Source: a virus
Length of the DNA stretch: 64,000 bases
IMG/VR virus record: IMGVR_UViG_3300025009_000051
Coordinates: 119,717 to 183,716 of that record
Strand: one strand, 5' to 3'
Shown: positions 8,795-16,545 of the stretch, in pieces
How positions within the stretch are numbered: the first letter of the stretch is position 1
Layout of the letters: each line of letters begins with the position of its first letter
Notes under the pieces: generated by a model
Database searches by the model: none
Seen by the model: the letters and a program-made list of their open reading frames with translations, nothing else
What the model was told of the DNA's origin: nothing
Program-made: the position numbers and the translations under genes

Positions 8795-9084
8795 AATTTA
8801 TTTATTACTTTCCTGCAAGTTTCTATTTCAGTTAAAACCACATATGCCATATTATCGTTTCCCAATATAACTTCTGATCTGTAATGCTGGTTTGCATATG
8901 ATCTTGTTTCAACAATTATTTTTTCAATATTATTCAATTCAGCAGTTACTTTGTCGATTGCATATTTTTCCATAGCTTTTAATACATCAGAATATTGGAA
9001 ATAAAAATTTTCAACATTATCAAGATCCGCATCCTCACTTATCGTGCAACAAGTAATTCCATCTAAAATTTCTTCTTTAGTCAT
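8791..9084 (-). CDS. Hypothetical protein, 97 aa
   Basis: Acidic, mostly helical protein (VLKAMEKYAIDKVTAELNNIEKIIVE) translationally coupled (ATGA) to the ASCH gene. Not recognised. Confidence 0.65.
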   Translation of the reverse strand: MTKEEILDGITCCTISEDADLDNVENFYFQYSDVLKAMEKYAIDKVTAELNNIEKIIVETRSYANQHYRSEVILGNDNMAYVVLTEIETCRKVINKL

Positions 9085-9090
9085 ATAATT

Positions 9091-9441
9091 TTATTTTTTC
9101 TTAATTTTAAAATCTTCCCAATTTAAAGGAGTATTTTTTTCTGCAATAAATTTTAAATGTGATATAACTTCATCTTCAAGAGGATATATCAATTTAAATT
9201 CTCCTTCTGCAAAAGTACCATACAATAATTCATACTCCGGATTTAATTCAAGAAATTCATCTAAACTTTTAGAATATAACAATCCAGTAGATTTAAGAGT
9301 TAAGATAGAATATCTAATTGCCATAAACCAATCTCGAACAACATCATTAGAAGAAAATGATTTGTCAGTATGGCAATTATCTGTTAAAACATCTACTCCT
9401 GTATAAATCTTTTCTTCAAAATTTACTCTTATTATAATCAT
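9091..9441 (-). CDS. Hypothetical protein, 116 aa
   Basis: Soluble acidic protein that begins with a likely beta strand (MIIIRVNFEEKIYTGVDVL). It shares the minus-strand run with short spacers on both sides. Not recognised. Confidence 0.65.
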   Translation of the reverse strand: MIIIRVNFEEKIYTGVDVLTDNCHTDKSFSSNDVVRDWFMAIRYSILTLKSTGLLYSKSLDEFLELNPEYELLYGTFAEGEFKLIYPLEDEVISHLKFIAEKNTPLNWEDFKIKKK

Positions 9442-9456
9442 AACCGTTATTAATTT

Positions 9457-9666
9457 TCACACAAATATTCCAGAAGTTAAATCAACCTGCATTTTAAATA
9501 GTGGAGCTCTACCAGATAACTTACAAATAATATCTATTGCTTTTTTTAATTCAGTAGAAATACTTTTTTTATTATTCATCATATCTTGAAATGTTTTAAA
9601 TCCAAACTCTCTCGCCAAATCACTATAAAATACATTTAATTTAATGGTATTGTCGTATTCTTTCAT
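9457..9666 (-). CDS. Hypothetical protein, 69 aa, with its own late-type promoter
   Basis: The ATG at 9666 (MKEYDNTIKL) is chosen because longer in-frame starts run through a late-type promoter motif at 9688-9711. The body (SDLAREFGFKTFQDMMNNKKSI) looks like a small helical DNA-binding or assembly protein. Not recognised. Confidence 0.6.
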   Translation of the reverse strand: MKEYDNTIKLNVFYSDLAREFGFKTFQDMMNNKKSISTELKKAIDIICKLSGRAPLFKMQVDLTSGIFV

Positions 9667-9687
9667 CGTTGTATTTTTTATATGTTT

Positions 9688-9711
9688 TATGTTTATAAAT
9701 ATAAAAAATAT
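9688..9711 (-). promoter_or_regulatory. Late-type promoter on the minus strand
   Basis: The minus strand reads TTTTTTATATTTATAAACAT, matching the motif before plus-strand virion genes, 22 bases before the ATG at 9666. Confidence 0.6.
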
Positions 9712-9757
9712 TTTTTTAAAATAATGAATTATAAACAATTTTATTGATATTTCAAAA

Positions 9758-10015
9758 TTATCTTATAGATAATGACCATCTCTTTGCAGTTGGAAATTTC
9801 TTTTTGTACATTGCTTTTACTCTAAGTCTAACGAGTTCTTGAATTTGTCTATCATTCATCCATTTGTATTTTTCTTCGGCTCTGGTATTACAAATAATGT
9901 CTACTTCTTCATCTAATAGAAATTCATGTCCGTGTTTAAAATAATAAAACCATTCTTTTAATCGTTTAGTTTTAATGGCAAATAATAAATTATTCCGATC
10001 TCTTTGCTTTCTCAT
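9758..10015 (-). CDS. Basic hypothetical protein, 85 aa
   Basis: Arg/Lys-rich throughout (MRKQRDRNN...; KMYKKKFPTAKRWSLSIR), suggesting nucleic-acid binding. It ends just short of the late promoter at 9688-9711. Not recognised. Confidence 0.65.
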   Translation of the reverse strand: MRKQRDRNNLLFAIKTKRLKEWFYYFKHGHEFLLDEEVDIICNTRAEEKYKWMNDRQIQELVRLRVKAMYKKKFPTAKRWSLSIR

Positions 10016-10019
10016 AATA

Positions 10020-10331
10020 CTATTTATTAATTTTTGTTTTCCATTTTTTAAATTCTTTCACTGACATATTTTTAACAGCACGAAGAGTTGAAACAAGATA
10101 CTCAGATTTTTTATTTAATTCATCTAAATTCGCTCTAACTTTTTCTGATGTGCGTTTATATAGCAAAAATTCATCTTCTATTTTGTGTAGCATTTCATCT
10201 CTGGTAATATACTTGATATTTGTTCCAATAATATTCTTTTCAATGCAAATAGAATTATTTTTTTCGATTTCTTCTTTGAATTTTCTTAATTCGTCATATT
10301 CTGTAAGACTGATTGTGACTTGTGGTTCCAT
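10020..10331 (-). CDS. Coiled-coil hypothetical protein, 103 aa
   Basis: Starts MEPQVTISLTEYDELRKFKEEIE, the phage pattern of a short strand followed by a long charged helix. Further helix heptads lie at residues ~48-85. Likely a small oligomeric coiled-coil protein of unknown role. Confidence 0.65.
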   Translation of the reverse strand: MEPQVTISLTEYDELRKFKEEIEKNNSICIEKNIIGTNIKYITRDEMLHKIEDEFLLYKRTSEKVRANLDELNKKSEYLVSTLRAVKNMSVKEFKKWKTKINK

Positions 10332-10340
10332 ATTGTTTTT

Positions 10341-10724
10341 TTATTTTTTAATTAATTTATTTTTTTCCCATTTAAATTCTCCAAGTATCGTACCATTTTC
10401 AATAGTATTTTCTTGAACAATATCTAGAAATTGATCTAAATATATTTCGACGGTAAATCCTTCAGGATGGATTAATATCGCCCAATTTTGACTCATTCCA
10501 AATCTCCAAGAAAATAATTTCCAACCACTTCTATAAATTTCTTTAAATATATAAATTTTAAGATGATCTACCTCTCTCCAAGAAACAAAATTCTTTGGAA
10601 GTTCTCCTTTCAAGGTTAATTTTGTTAGAAACCCAGTTGGGGGATATTTTTTAGTTATTTTACCATCGATTTTTAGAAGATATTCATCTTCTTGTAACAT
10701 ATAACCTTCTTTATATTTTTCCAT
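10341..10724 (-). CDS. Hypothetical protein, 127 aa
   Basis: Contains several Trp residues and a YIFKEIYRSGWKLFSWRFG segment. It overlaps the upstream gene by 14 bases. Not recognised. Confidence 0.65.
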   Translation of the reverse strand: MEKYKEGYMLQEDEYLLKIDGKITKKYPPTGFLTKLTLKGELPKNFVSWREVDHLKIYIFKEIYRSGWKLFSWRFGMSQNWAILIHPEGFTVEIYLDQFLDIVQENTIENGTILGEFKWEKNKLIKK

Positions 10725-11160
10725 TTTCTATTTCCTTTATTATTTGTTCCTTTGTAAATTTATAATTATATGGTACATTTCCATGACTTGAATAAGAAGT
10801 ACCAATTAACCATTCTTTAAAACTACTTCCTTTTATATTGCCATTTTTTGCCATAAATACAATTTCTTCTAATTCTAATTTATCACCGTAATTTTGAAAA
10901 TAATCAATAAAAATTCCAGTATAAATTCTTCCATCATTGTAAGTATCTTTATCACGATGCACAATTTCAAAATATTCTGCAATCTTTGGCAAATATTCAA
11001 TGTCAACTTTGGTCAAAAATTCACCGTACATATTATTATATCGATCTATTTCAAAAAGTCTAAATCGGTATTTTTTGTCAAATGTAAATATATTTTTATT
11101 TATATCCAAAGATTCAAATTTAAATAACTTCACAATTGCGTCTCTGGTTTGTTGATCCAT
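10711..11160 (-). CDS. Hypothetical protein, 149 aa
   Basis: Soluble acidic protein beginning MDQQTRDAIVKLFKFE. It overlaps the downstream gene by 14 bases and ends with a charged helix (KFTKEQIIKEIENGKI). Not recognised. Confidence 0.65.
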   Translation of the reverse strand: MDQQTRDAIVKLFKFESLDINKNIFTFDKKYRFRLFEIDRYNNMYGEFLTKVDIEYLPKIAEYFEIVHRDKDTYNDGRIYTGIFIDYFQNYGDKLELEEIVFMAKNGNIKGSSFKEWLIGTSYSSHGNVPYNYKFTKEQIIKEIENGKI

Positions 11161-11248
11161 TTGTTTTTTTTACTTCTTCAATTTTCTTATCTAATTCTTT
11201 TTCTTTTTTAATAAAAGATTTTTCAAGTTCTAATAGTTTTGTTTCCAT
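11120..11248 (-). CDS. Possible 42-aa coiled-coil peptide
   Basis: An ATG at 11248 opens a frame whose first 28 residues are a charged helix (METKLLELEKSFIKKEKELD). It would overlap the next gene by 41 bases in another frame. Good helical character but an unusually long overlap, so it is only a candidate. Confidence 0.35.
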   Translation of the reverse strand: METKLLELEKSFIKKEKELDKKIEEVKKTNGSTNQRRNCEVI

Positions 11249-11280
11249 GATATGTTTTTTTATTTATTATTTAAATTTTA

Positions 11281-11411
11281 AAAAATTGAAGATTCACACA
11301 TATTGCCTGATATTGCTCTTGGGTACTCTCACGCCCTCAGGAGTATCAATTACGATTTCGGACATCTATTATGAATATATGTGTAACCGCTATTTTTCAT
11401 CTTCAATTTTT
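11281..11411 (-). other. 131-bp inverted-repeat element: structured RNA or MITE-like insertion with a mini-ORF
   Basis: A perfect 13-bp terminal inverted repeat (11281-11293 with 11399-11411) encloses a second 8-bp stem ACACATAT/ATATGTGT (11296-11303 with 11377-11384) and a third 7-bp stem (11322-11328 with 11341-11347, one G-T pair). The interior is visibly richer in G+C than the surroundings. On the minus strand it also holds a 23-codon frame at 11294-11365 (starts MSEIVIDTPEG, ends RQYV). The strand of the functional product is uncertain. Nested stems favour a folded RNA; terminal repeats with foreign composition favour a miniature inverted-repeat element. The right repeat overlaps the stop codon of the gene at 11410-11565. 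Confidence 0.5.
11294..11365 (-). CDS. Possible 23-aa mini-ORF inside the inverted-repeat element
   Basis: ATG at 11365 to TGA at 11294, using noticeably G+C-richer codons than neighbouring genes. It may be a leader-type peptide or chance. No homologue recognised. Confidence 0.25.
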   Translation of the reverse strand: MSEIVIDTPEGVRVPKSNIRQYV

Positions 11412-11565
11412 ATTTAGTTTTGTTATTAAAATAAAATCCCCAAAATAACCATCTATAAATCTTTTTATCATTGCTACCTAATTTATAAGAAATAGAATTC
11501 AAACAAGTTGGTTTCCAATATTTATACCATGCTCTTGGGGCGTGCTTATATATCCAAATTTTCAT
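11410..11565 (-). CDS. Hypothetical protein, 51 aa, basic and aromatic
   Basis: ATG at 11565 follows the stop of the HAD-like gene by one base. The product begins MKIWIYKHAPRAWYKYWKP and is rich in Trp, Tyr and Lys. Tight spacing and biased composition support it as real. It resembles small phage proteins of unknown function. Confidence 0.6.
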   Translation of the reverse strand: MKIWIYKHAPRAWYKYWKPTCLNSISYKLGSNDKKIYRWLFWGFYFNNKTK

Positions 11566-11566
11566 A

Positions 11567-12211
11567 TTATTTAGTTTTTAAGGTAAAATATTTTATCGTA
11601 TTATTTTCATAGATGTAAGTTTGTAATCCGAATAACCAAGCAAATTCAAGATATTCTTTTTCATTGTCTGCATAAAACACATAATCATATTTTTTATTTA
11701 ATTCAATTAATTGTCTTATCTTCTTTATCTTACCTTTATTCGCATAAATTTTATTTGGCAAAGAATATTCTCTTTTGGTAAACCAATCTTCAGTTATGGT
11801 TGGATTAGCTGAACATATTATTGTCTTATTTCTTAAAAGACATAATTCATATAATGGTTTAAATGATTTTTCTGTAACAACCCCATCAAAATCTAAAGCA
11901 ATCACGACGTTTAATCCTCTATATAATTTTAAATTAGGAAAAAATCTATCTCTACATTTTACAATTGCATCTGGTTTATTAATATATTCTCTCGAAAAAT
12001 GATGAACTAATCTTAATCTATTAGTCATATATTCCATATAATCAAATAAAGACATTTCTAATAAATTAAGATATTTTTCAATATCAATTTTTCTTCGAAT
12101 AAATATTTCAGTGAATATATGTTTTATGTGAATTACTTCTCTTCTAACTAAAAGAGTTTTACATAAACCATATTCAGAAATTGATTGGGGTATGTTTGTT
12201 AGATATTCCAC
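11567..12211 (-). CDS. HAD-superfamily phosphatase/nucleotidase-like protein
   Basis: 214 residues. The C-terminal half has HAD motif I ALDFDGVVT, motif II IICSANP (Ser), a Lys in the NKGKIKKIR region and the acidic motif IV YADNEKEY, as in phage 5'-nucleotidase or polynucleotide phosphatase-type HAD proteins. The N-terminal ~95 residues form a helical region with no motif I recognise. The substrate cannot be read from sequence. Confidence 0.75.
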   Translation of the reverse strand: MEYLTNIPQSISEYGLCKTLLVRREVIHIKHIFTEIFIRRKIDIEKYLNLLEMSLFDYMEYMTNRLRLVHHFSREYINKPDAIVKCRDRFFPNLKLYRGLNVVIALDFDGVVTEKSFKPLYELCLLRNKTIICSANPTITEDWFTKREYSLPNKIYANKGKIKKIRQLIELNKKYDYVFYADNEKEYLEFAWLFGLQTYIYENNTIKYFTLKTK

Positions 12212-12214
12212 AAT

Positions 12215-12496
12215 CTAACCTTTTATTTTAGGTATGTTTTTATTGAACTCTTTACAGATATTAGCCATTGCTTCAAATATATCTGATAAAGGTTGATTAG
12301 TTGAACTAATTGGAGAATCATCTTTATATTCATTTTCTTTATCTCTTCCAGGTACTTCTTCAATAAATTCATAAGTAAAATCATTGTGCTTGCACCAATC
12401 TATAATTTGATCTTTTGTAGCATTACTAAAAAAGCAATCTTCAAATTGTTCTTGATTTCCTTCAAACACATCTCCGTTGTCAATTAATATTTTCAT
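12215..12496 (-). CDS. Acidic hypothetical protein, 93 aa
   Basis: Begins MKILIDNGDVFEGNQEQFEDCFF; strongly acidic. First gene after the host-type promoter at 12518-12549, three bases upstream of the HAD gene. Not recognised. Confidence 0.65.
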   Translation of the reverse strand: MKILIDNGDVFEGNQEQFEDCFFSNATKDQIIDWCKHNDFTYEFIEEVPGRDKENEYKDDSPISSTNQPLSDIFEAMANICKEFNKNIPKIKG

Positions 12497-12517
12497 GTTC
12501 TTTTGTTTTTATTACTA

Positions 12518-12549
12518 CAAATTTACAAATAAAATTTGATATAAAAAAA
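12518..12549 (-). promoter_or_regulatory. Bacteroidota-type promoter, good -7, weak -33
   Basis: TAAATTTG on the minus strand followed by the leader TAGTAATAAAAACAAAAG before the ATG. The -33 position is T-rich rather than TTTG. The leader resembles those at 12904-12923, 18265-18284 and 20826-20844. Confidence 0.5.
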
Positions 12550-12567
12550 TATTATTTAAAATAAATT

Positions 12568-12903
12568 TTAAGTTTGATAATCAGGATCTTTTGGTGGAGC
12601 AAAGTCCATCATAATTGCGGTTAGAGTTTTAAATAAATGTTTTGTGCTCCACATCGCTAATATGTGTTTTTCACTCCAAATCATATATTCTGCGTCTACT
12701 TTATAATATCCGCCGTCGTCTGTTACAATAATCCAATTTTTGGTTGTTTGTGGATCATTACCTTTATAATACGCAAAACAATGTTTCCAATTTCGATTGT
12801 TATGTGGTAATAACTTTGATTTAATAAACTCTTGAGCAGAATCTGGTAATGTGTCTCCTTCAAATTCTTTCCAACCATTACAATTAAAATTTATCTTTTT
12901 CAT
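12568..12903 (-). CDS. Hypothetical protein, 111 aa
   Basis: Soluble protein with many Trp residues and the segment GNDPQTTKNWIIVTDDGGYY. It has its own promoter-like leader. Not recognised. Confidence 0.65.
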   Translation of the reverse strand: MKKINFNCNGWKEFEGDTLPDSAQEFIKSKLLPHNNRNWKHCFAYYKGNDPQTTKNWIIVTDDGGYYKVDAEYMIWSEKHILAMWSTKHLFKTLTAIMMDFAPPKDPDYQT

Positions 12904-12923
12904 GTTATTTGTTTTTTATACTA

Positions 12924-12955
12924 CAAATATAAACTAAAAAAATGATTTAAAAAAA
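12924..12955 (-). promoter_or_regulatory. Bacteroidota-type -7 element for the gene at 12568-12903
   Basis: TATATTTG on the minus strand, then the recurring leader TAGTATAAAAAACAAAT before the ATG at 12903. No clear -33. Confidence 0.4.
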
Positions 12956-12958
12956 TAA

Positions 12959-12978
12959 TTTTATATTTATTTTAAAAA
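12959..12978 (+). promoter_or_regulatory. Late-type promoter for the PD-(D/E)XK nuclease gene
   Basis: TTTTATATTTATTTTAAAAA, 12 bases before the ATG at 12990; member of the conserved late motif. Confidence 0.6.
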
Positions 12979-12989
12979 TATTTTACGTC

Positions 12990-13436
12990 ATGCCAATAAA
13001 ACCGAGATCCGCGAAGAACAAGGGCTACTCCTTCCAAAAACAGATTGCCTCCGAATTATTAGAATTATTCCCAGAATTAAAACCTGAGGAGATTGTATCT
13101 GCGCCAAGTAGTATTGCGGGTGAAGATATAATGCTTTCTGAGAATGCTCGGAAAAAATTATCAAATACTAATTTTGAATTGAAGAGACAAGAAACCGCCA
13201 GCATATGGGCGTGGTTAGAACAGGCCGAAGCGGAGAGTAGAAAATTAAAAACAAATCCAATTCTAATATTCAAACGAAATCATTCTAAGGCGTATGCTAC
13301 TATAGAATTTGATTTCTTAAAAGAACTTTTATATAACAATATGAGATATCAGGAGATATTAGAACTGCAAACAGTAGATTTAACCAAGCTAAAGAAAATA
13401 TTCACTGAAAAGTTTCTTGAAGAAAATTTATTATGA
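12990..13436 (+). CDS. PD-(D/E)XK-type nuclease (putative Holliday-junction resolvase)
   Basis: 148 residues. A Lys-rich start and a helix KGYSFQKQIASELLELFP are followed by GED (44-46), the ExK motif in FELKRQE (E63, K65) and a helix IWAWLEQAEAESRK, then the core strand NPILIFKRN. This matches small phage PD-(D/E)XK proteins often annotated as resolvase-like. It is one of few plus-strand genes in this half and has a late promoter, fitting a role in DNA processing before packaging (inference). Confidence 0.75.
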   Translation: MPIKPRSAKNKGYSFQKQIASELLELFPELKPEEIVSAPSSIAGEDIMLSENARKKLSNTNFELKRQETASIWAWLEQAEAESRKLKTNPILIFKRNHSKAYATIEFDFLKELLYNNMRYQEILELQTVDLTKLKKIFTEKFLEENLL

Positions 13437-13444
13437 AATATTTT

Positions 13445-13636
13445 TTAATGTTCATCATTGAAAGAAGCAAAAAAAGTTGATATTAATAATCCAATTGCTA
13501 ACACTCTGCCCCACCAAGTTGTAAATAATAACCAGTGCAAAGGATTATAATCAAATGCAATAAATGCACCTAATAAATACCATAAAGCTAAAGTAGCAAC
13601 AAAAATAAAAAGTTTAGTTGGTATTGAATTTCTCAT
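13445..13636 (-). CDS. Small membrane protein, 63 aa
   Basis: Start at 13636 overlaps the stop of the upstream gene (ATGA). Two hydrophobic segments (KLFIFVATLALWYLLGAFIA and WWGRVLAIGLLISTFF) suggest two membrane passes. It converges with the nuclease gene at 13436. Function unknown. Confidence 0.65.
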   Translation of the reverse strand: MRNSIPTKLFIFVATLALWYLLGAFIAFDYNPLHWLLFTTWWGRVLAIGLLISTFFASFNDEH

Positions 13637-13899
13637 ATTATTTTTTTTAATTTTGTTCCGCAATAGCCACATTCTATATATCCATCTTTTTCAATATTTT
13701 CTCTTGCTCCACAAACATCACATTTTATAATGTCTACAATTTCTTTTTTTACTAAAGAACCCGATAAATAATTCTCATCTTTTTTTGATAAAGAACCTGA
13801 TAAATAATTTTCAGTTGGTTCTGAATAACACATATTTCCCATATTTTTATTTTGTAAATAATTATTATTTTGTCTTATTGTAGGAATTGTTCTTCCCAT
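13633..13899 (-). CDS. Zinc-ribbon protein with a duplicated NYLSGSL segment
   Basis: 88 residues. The C-terminus has a four-cysteine ribbon CDVCG ... CGYCG. In the middle the segment ENYLSGSLSKKD is followed at once by a second copy ENYLSGSLVKKE, a recent tandem duplication. Function unknown. Confidence 0.7.
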   Translation of the reverse strand: MGRTIPTIRQNNNYLQNKNMGNMCYSEPTENYLSGSLSKKDENYLSGSLVKKEIVDIIKCDVCGARENIEKDGYIECGYCGTKLKKII

Positions 13900-13904
13900 T
13901 GTTT

Positions 13905-15398
13905 TTATTTTAAATTATCTAATAATTTTGTTCTAATTTCTGATAATGTAAAGTCTTGAATTAATTCACCATTTTCAAAAACAGTTTCTAATAATCCTTG
14001 ATTTTCTTCTTCATGAGTACATTGATCTTTTAATTTTAATTTTCCTTCTTCTTCATATACTTGTAATAAACCTTTAGCAGATTTTTTAAATCCAGAATCA
14101 GTTTTAGGATTTTTATAAATATCTCTTTCTTCTCCATTTACCATTCCCCAAGTTGCTTTCATTGCAAATCCAAAAGTATCTCGAGTAACATATTCATATG
14201 TAAATGAACCAATACCTAATACAAGATTACTTGCTGAAAAACCTTTTTGTTCTAATAAAGTTAAAATTTCATCTTGTCTTCTTAAAGTAATAGAATCTCC
14301 ATATATCAATCCGATTTTTGGATTTAATTCTTTATAACCTTTTTCATTAACAGTTCCTCCAAATACATCCCATAAAATTTCATAGGCTCCTTTTCTTTGA
14401 CTTTCGGTAATCATTGAATAAGGTGATTCATTATCTCCACAAATAATTTTTACTGGATCTCCACTATCTGGACGAATAACTAATCTACCATCTCTATTTA
14501 AAATTTCTTCTTTTAAGGTAGGTAAATATTCATTTAATACTTTCCAGAAATCAAAAGTATCTGATACGATACTCACAATTCCATTTGGATATAATTCAGT
14601 AATTAATCTTTTAAATGTGCTAATTTCATCAATATCATCATTAATATATTTTGCCGATAAACTCATTACGCTATGCTCCGTTGCAGGAACCGATCCACCA
14701 ACTAATTTTTTTGTAGCGTCTGCATTATAAAACATTTCTAAAAAATCTATGGCAGGTATTGAATCTGTACCAGTAAAAGAAATAAGATGTCCAGCAGCAC
14801 TTTGTAATGCATCTTCTATTCCACTCATTCCTCTAAAACTAAAATCGTGTCCTTGCCATTGAATAAATGCCCTATCATATCCAGTTTTTGCTGCATGTTC
14901 TTCAAATCTTTTTCTATAAAGAAATGCTGTTGTTGCTGAAGTTATTGGTTTCCATAAAATATTACTCATTAAAGTTTCCAAATAATTTGTTAACCAAAAG
15001 AATTTTGGAATTGTATTTATAATGGTTAGTACAGGAATTCCAATTGGAACCAATGTTCCTTCTTTAATAGCTTTTATTTTTATGGGTAAATATCCAAGAT
15101 CATATAAATCAGAAATGTGTTCCACTGATATTGCATCTTTACCTAAATAATTATCCATTCTTTCTTTATACTTTCTAAGTAATTCTTCTTTTGGTCGATT
15201 GAAGAAATCTTCATTCCATTTGTTAATTAAATATTCTTTAATGAAATATTGTAAGCCAAAAAATACAATTTCATTTACACCTTCTATTCTACTCATTCTT
15301 GGAGTAAAATTTGAATATACATATTCTGTTCCTTCAGGGTACTGGCGCCTGTGATCTGCTTTATACCCATCAATTAAATGCATTGGATTAATTTTCAT
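13905..15398 (-). CDS. Nicotinamide phosphoribosyltransferase-like enzyme (NAMPT/Namat family)
   Basis: 497 residues, full family length. The NAMPT active-site residues are all visible: Y12, the FSFRG loop (F186, R189), D212, the phosphorylatable H242 in VPATEHS, and VIRPDSGDP (R309, D311). NAMPT joins nicotinamide to PRPP to make NMN. Phage homologues paired with a PRPP-synthetase-like gene can instead join nicotinamide to ADP-ribose pyrophosphate and rebuild NAD+ directly (NARP1 pathway, Namat). The partner gene lies 25 bases upstream and no NMN adenylyltransferase is seen in the window, which favours the NARP1 reading. Sequence alone cannot prove the substrate. Confidence 0.9.
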   Translation of the reverse strand: MKINPMHLIDGYKADHRRQYPEGTEYVYSNFTPRMSRIEGVNEIVFFGLQYFIKEYLINKWNEDFFNRPKEELLRKYKERMDNYLGKDAISVEHISDLYDLGYLPIKIKAIKEGTLVPIGIPVLTIINTIPKFFWLTNYLETLMSNILWKPITSATTAFLYRKRFEEHAAKTGYDRAFIQWQGHDFSFRGMSGIEDALQSAAGHLISFTGTDSIPAIDFLEMFYNADATKKLVGGSVPATEHSVMSLSAKYINDDIDEISTFKRLITELYPNGIVSIVSDTFDFWKVLNEYLPTLKEEILNRDGRLVIRPDSGDPVKIICGDNESPYSMITESQRKGAYEILWDVFGGTVNEKGYKELNPKIGLIYGDSITLRRQDEILTLLEQKGFSASNLVLGIGSFTYEYVTRDTFGFAMKATWGMVNGEERDIYKNPKTDSGFKKSAKGLLQVYEEEGKLKLKDQCTHEEENQGLLETVFENGELIQDFTLSEIRTKLLDNLK

Positions 15399-15423
15399 AA
15401 CTTGTTTTTTTTAATTTATTCTA

Positions 15424-16296
15424 TTAAATTTGTATGTCAAATTGAGTTATATTTTTATCTTTTATTGTCGAAAAAGAATTAGTACAATAAATTCCTTTAA
15501 AATATTTTTTTAATTCTTTGGTTCCTTTAGAAAAAATTCCATGAGTAACAAACAAATATAAATTACCAGCATTTTTCTTTTTTAATTCTTCTGCTATTCC
15601 TATAAATGTTCCTCCCCCATCACAAATATCATCTACAATTAAACAAGGTGAGTTTTTTAAATTTTGAGTCAATACCATAAAATTTGATAGTTTACCTGTA
15701 TTCACATCTCTTGTTTTAGTACATTGAATGACACCTTTAAAATAATGTATAGAACTCAAAATTTTATCAATTTTTTTACTTGAACCTACATCCGGTGCAA
15801 CCAATAAAAGTTCTTGTTCTTCATCTAATCTCTTTTTTTCTATATCATTAATTTTTTGAAATGTTTTTAAGATATAAGAATGATTAGATAAATTAATACA
15901 GTTATTTAATAATGCTGGAGTTACATCTGAATGAGCGTCTAGAATATAAACAGCATTAAAATTTTGTGAATTAATTAAATTAGTAAATACTTTCAATGTA
16001 AATGATTCACCGTCTACACAATATCTATCTTGCCTCGCATATGGAAGGTAAGGAATAACTAAATCAAAATTCTTTACTCCTTTTAATTCTAACGCATTTT
16101 TTGCAATTAAAATTTTCATTATATCATTTCCATTTCTTATCCTATGTGTGATAACTACAGAATCAATAATAGAATAATCTATGTTGGTATTTAATTTAAT
16201 GTGCAATTCTCCACCATTGAATTCAATAAAATTAAATTCTATTTCGGGAGCCGGTAGAGAAATAAACATTCCATCTAAATTTAAACTTCGTAACAT
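15424..16296 (-). CDS. Ribose-phosphate pyrophosphokinase-like enzyme (Prs/Adps family)
   Basis: 290 residues, slightly shorter than bacterial Prs (about 310). The family motifs PYARQDR (85-91), DAHSD (D120, H122), the catalytic-loop KTRD (194-197) and the PRPP loop VDDICDGGGT (221-230) are present, the last with Gly replacing the usual Thr after CD. It would pyrophosphorylate ribose-5-phosphate or, in a NARP1-type pair, ADP-ribose. It is directly upstream of the NAMPT-like gene and almost certainly supplies its substrate. Confidence 0.88.
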   Translation of the reverse strand: MLRSLNLDGMFISLPAPEIEFNFIEFNGGELHIKLNTNIDYSIIDSVVITHRIRNGNDIMKILIAKNALELKGVKNFDLVIPYLPYARQDRYCVDGESFTLKVFTNLINSQNFNAVYILDAHSDVTPALLNNCINLSNHSYILKTFQKINDIEKKRLDEEQELLLVAPDVGSSKKIDKILSSIHYFKGVIQCTKTRDVNTGKLSNFMVLTQNLKNSPCLIVDDICDGGGTFIGIAEELKKKNAGNLYLFVTHGIFSKGTKELKKYFKGIYCTNSFSTIKDKNITQFDIQI

Positions 16297-16319
16297 ATTT
16301 ATATTTTAAATTTGATTAT

Positions 16320-16496
16320 TCATCTTGTTAAAATTATTAGCCCACCAAAAATAATAAAATATCCTATTAATCCGGCTATACCGGTTATCATTTCATTTTC
16401 TACATTTGTAGAAAATAATACGGAAATAATAATTAATGGTATCCCAATTAAAAACATAATTAAAATGATAATATCATCGTTCGTATTTTTTTTCAT
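16320..16496 (-). CDS. Small membrane protein, 58 aa
   Basis: ATG at 16496 to TGA at 16320. Two hydrophobic segments (IIILIMFLIGIPLIIISVLF and ITGIAGLIGYFIIFGGLIIL) joined by a short polar loop. It lies 23 bases upstream of the Prs-like gene. A 22-codon frame with a TTG start ends on its ATG (ATGA) but is too short to assert. Confidence 0.6.
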   Translation of the reverse strand: MKKNTNDDIIILIMFLIGIPLIIISVLFSTNVENEMITGIAGLIGYFIIFGGLIILTR

Positions 16497-16545
16497 AAAA
16501 TTTCTTTTAATTCTTTGATGTCATCTATTAAAAATTTAAAATGAT

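Noticed and set aside
11281-11411. Retron-type ncRNA or tRNA
   Set aside because: Terminal complementarity recalls retron a1/a2 arms, but no reverse transcriptase gene is in the window, and no cloverleaf or CCA end is seen.
11136-11417. Plus-strand open frame of 93 codons
   Set aside because: It runs through the 11.3-kb inverted-repeat element and antisense to better-supported minus-strand frames; hydrophobic composition arises from antisense AT-rich coding.
16312-16518. Plus-strand 68-codon hydrophobic frame
   Set aside because: The minus strand holds a 58-codon two-helix membrane protein with good spacing to its neighbours; the plus frame is its mirror.
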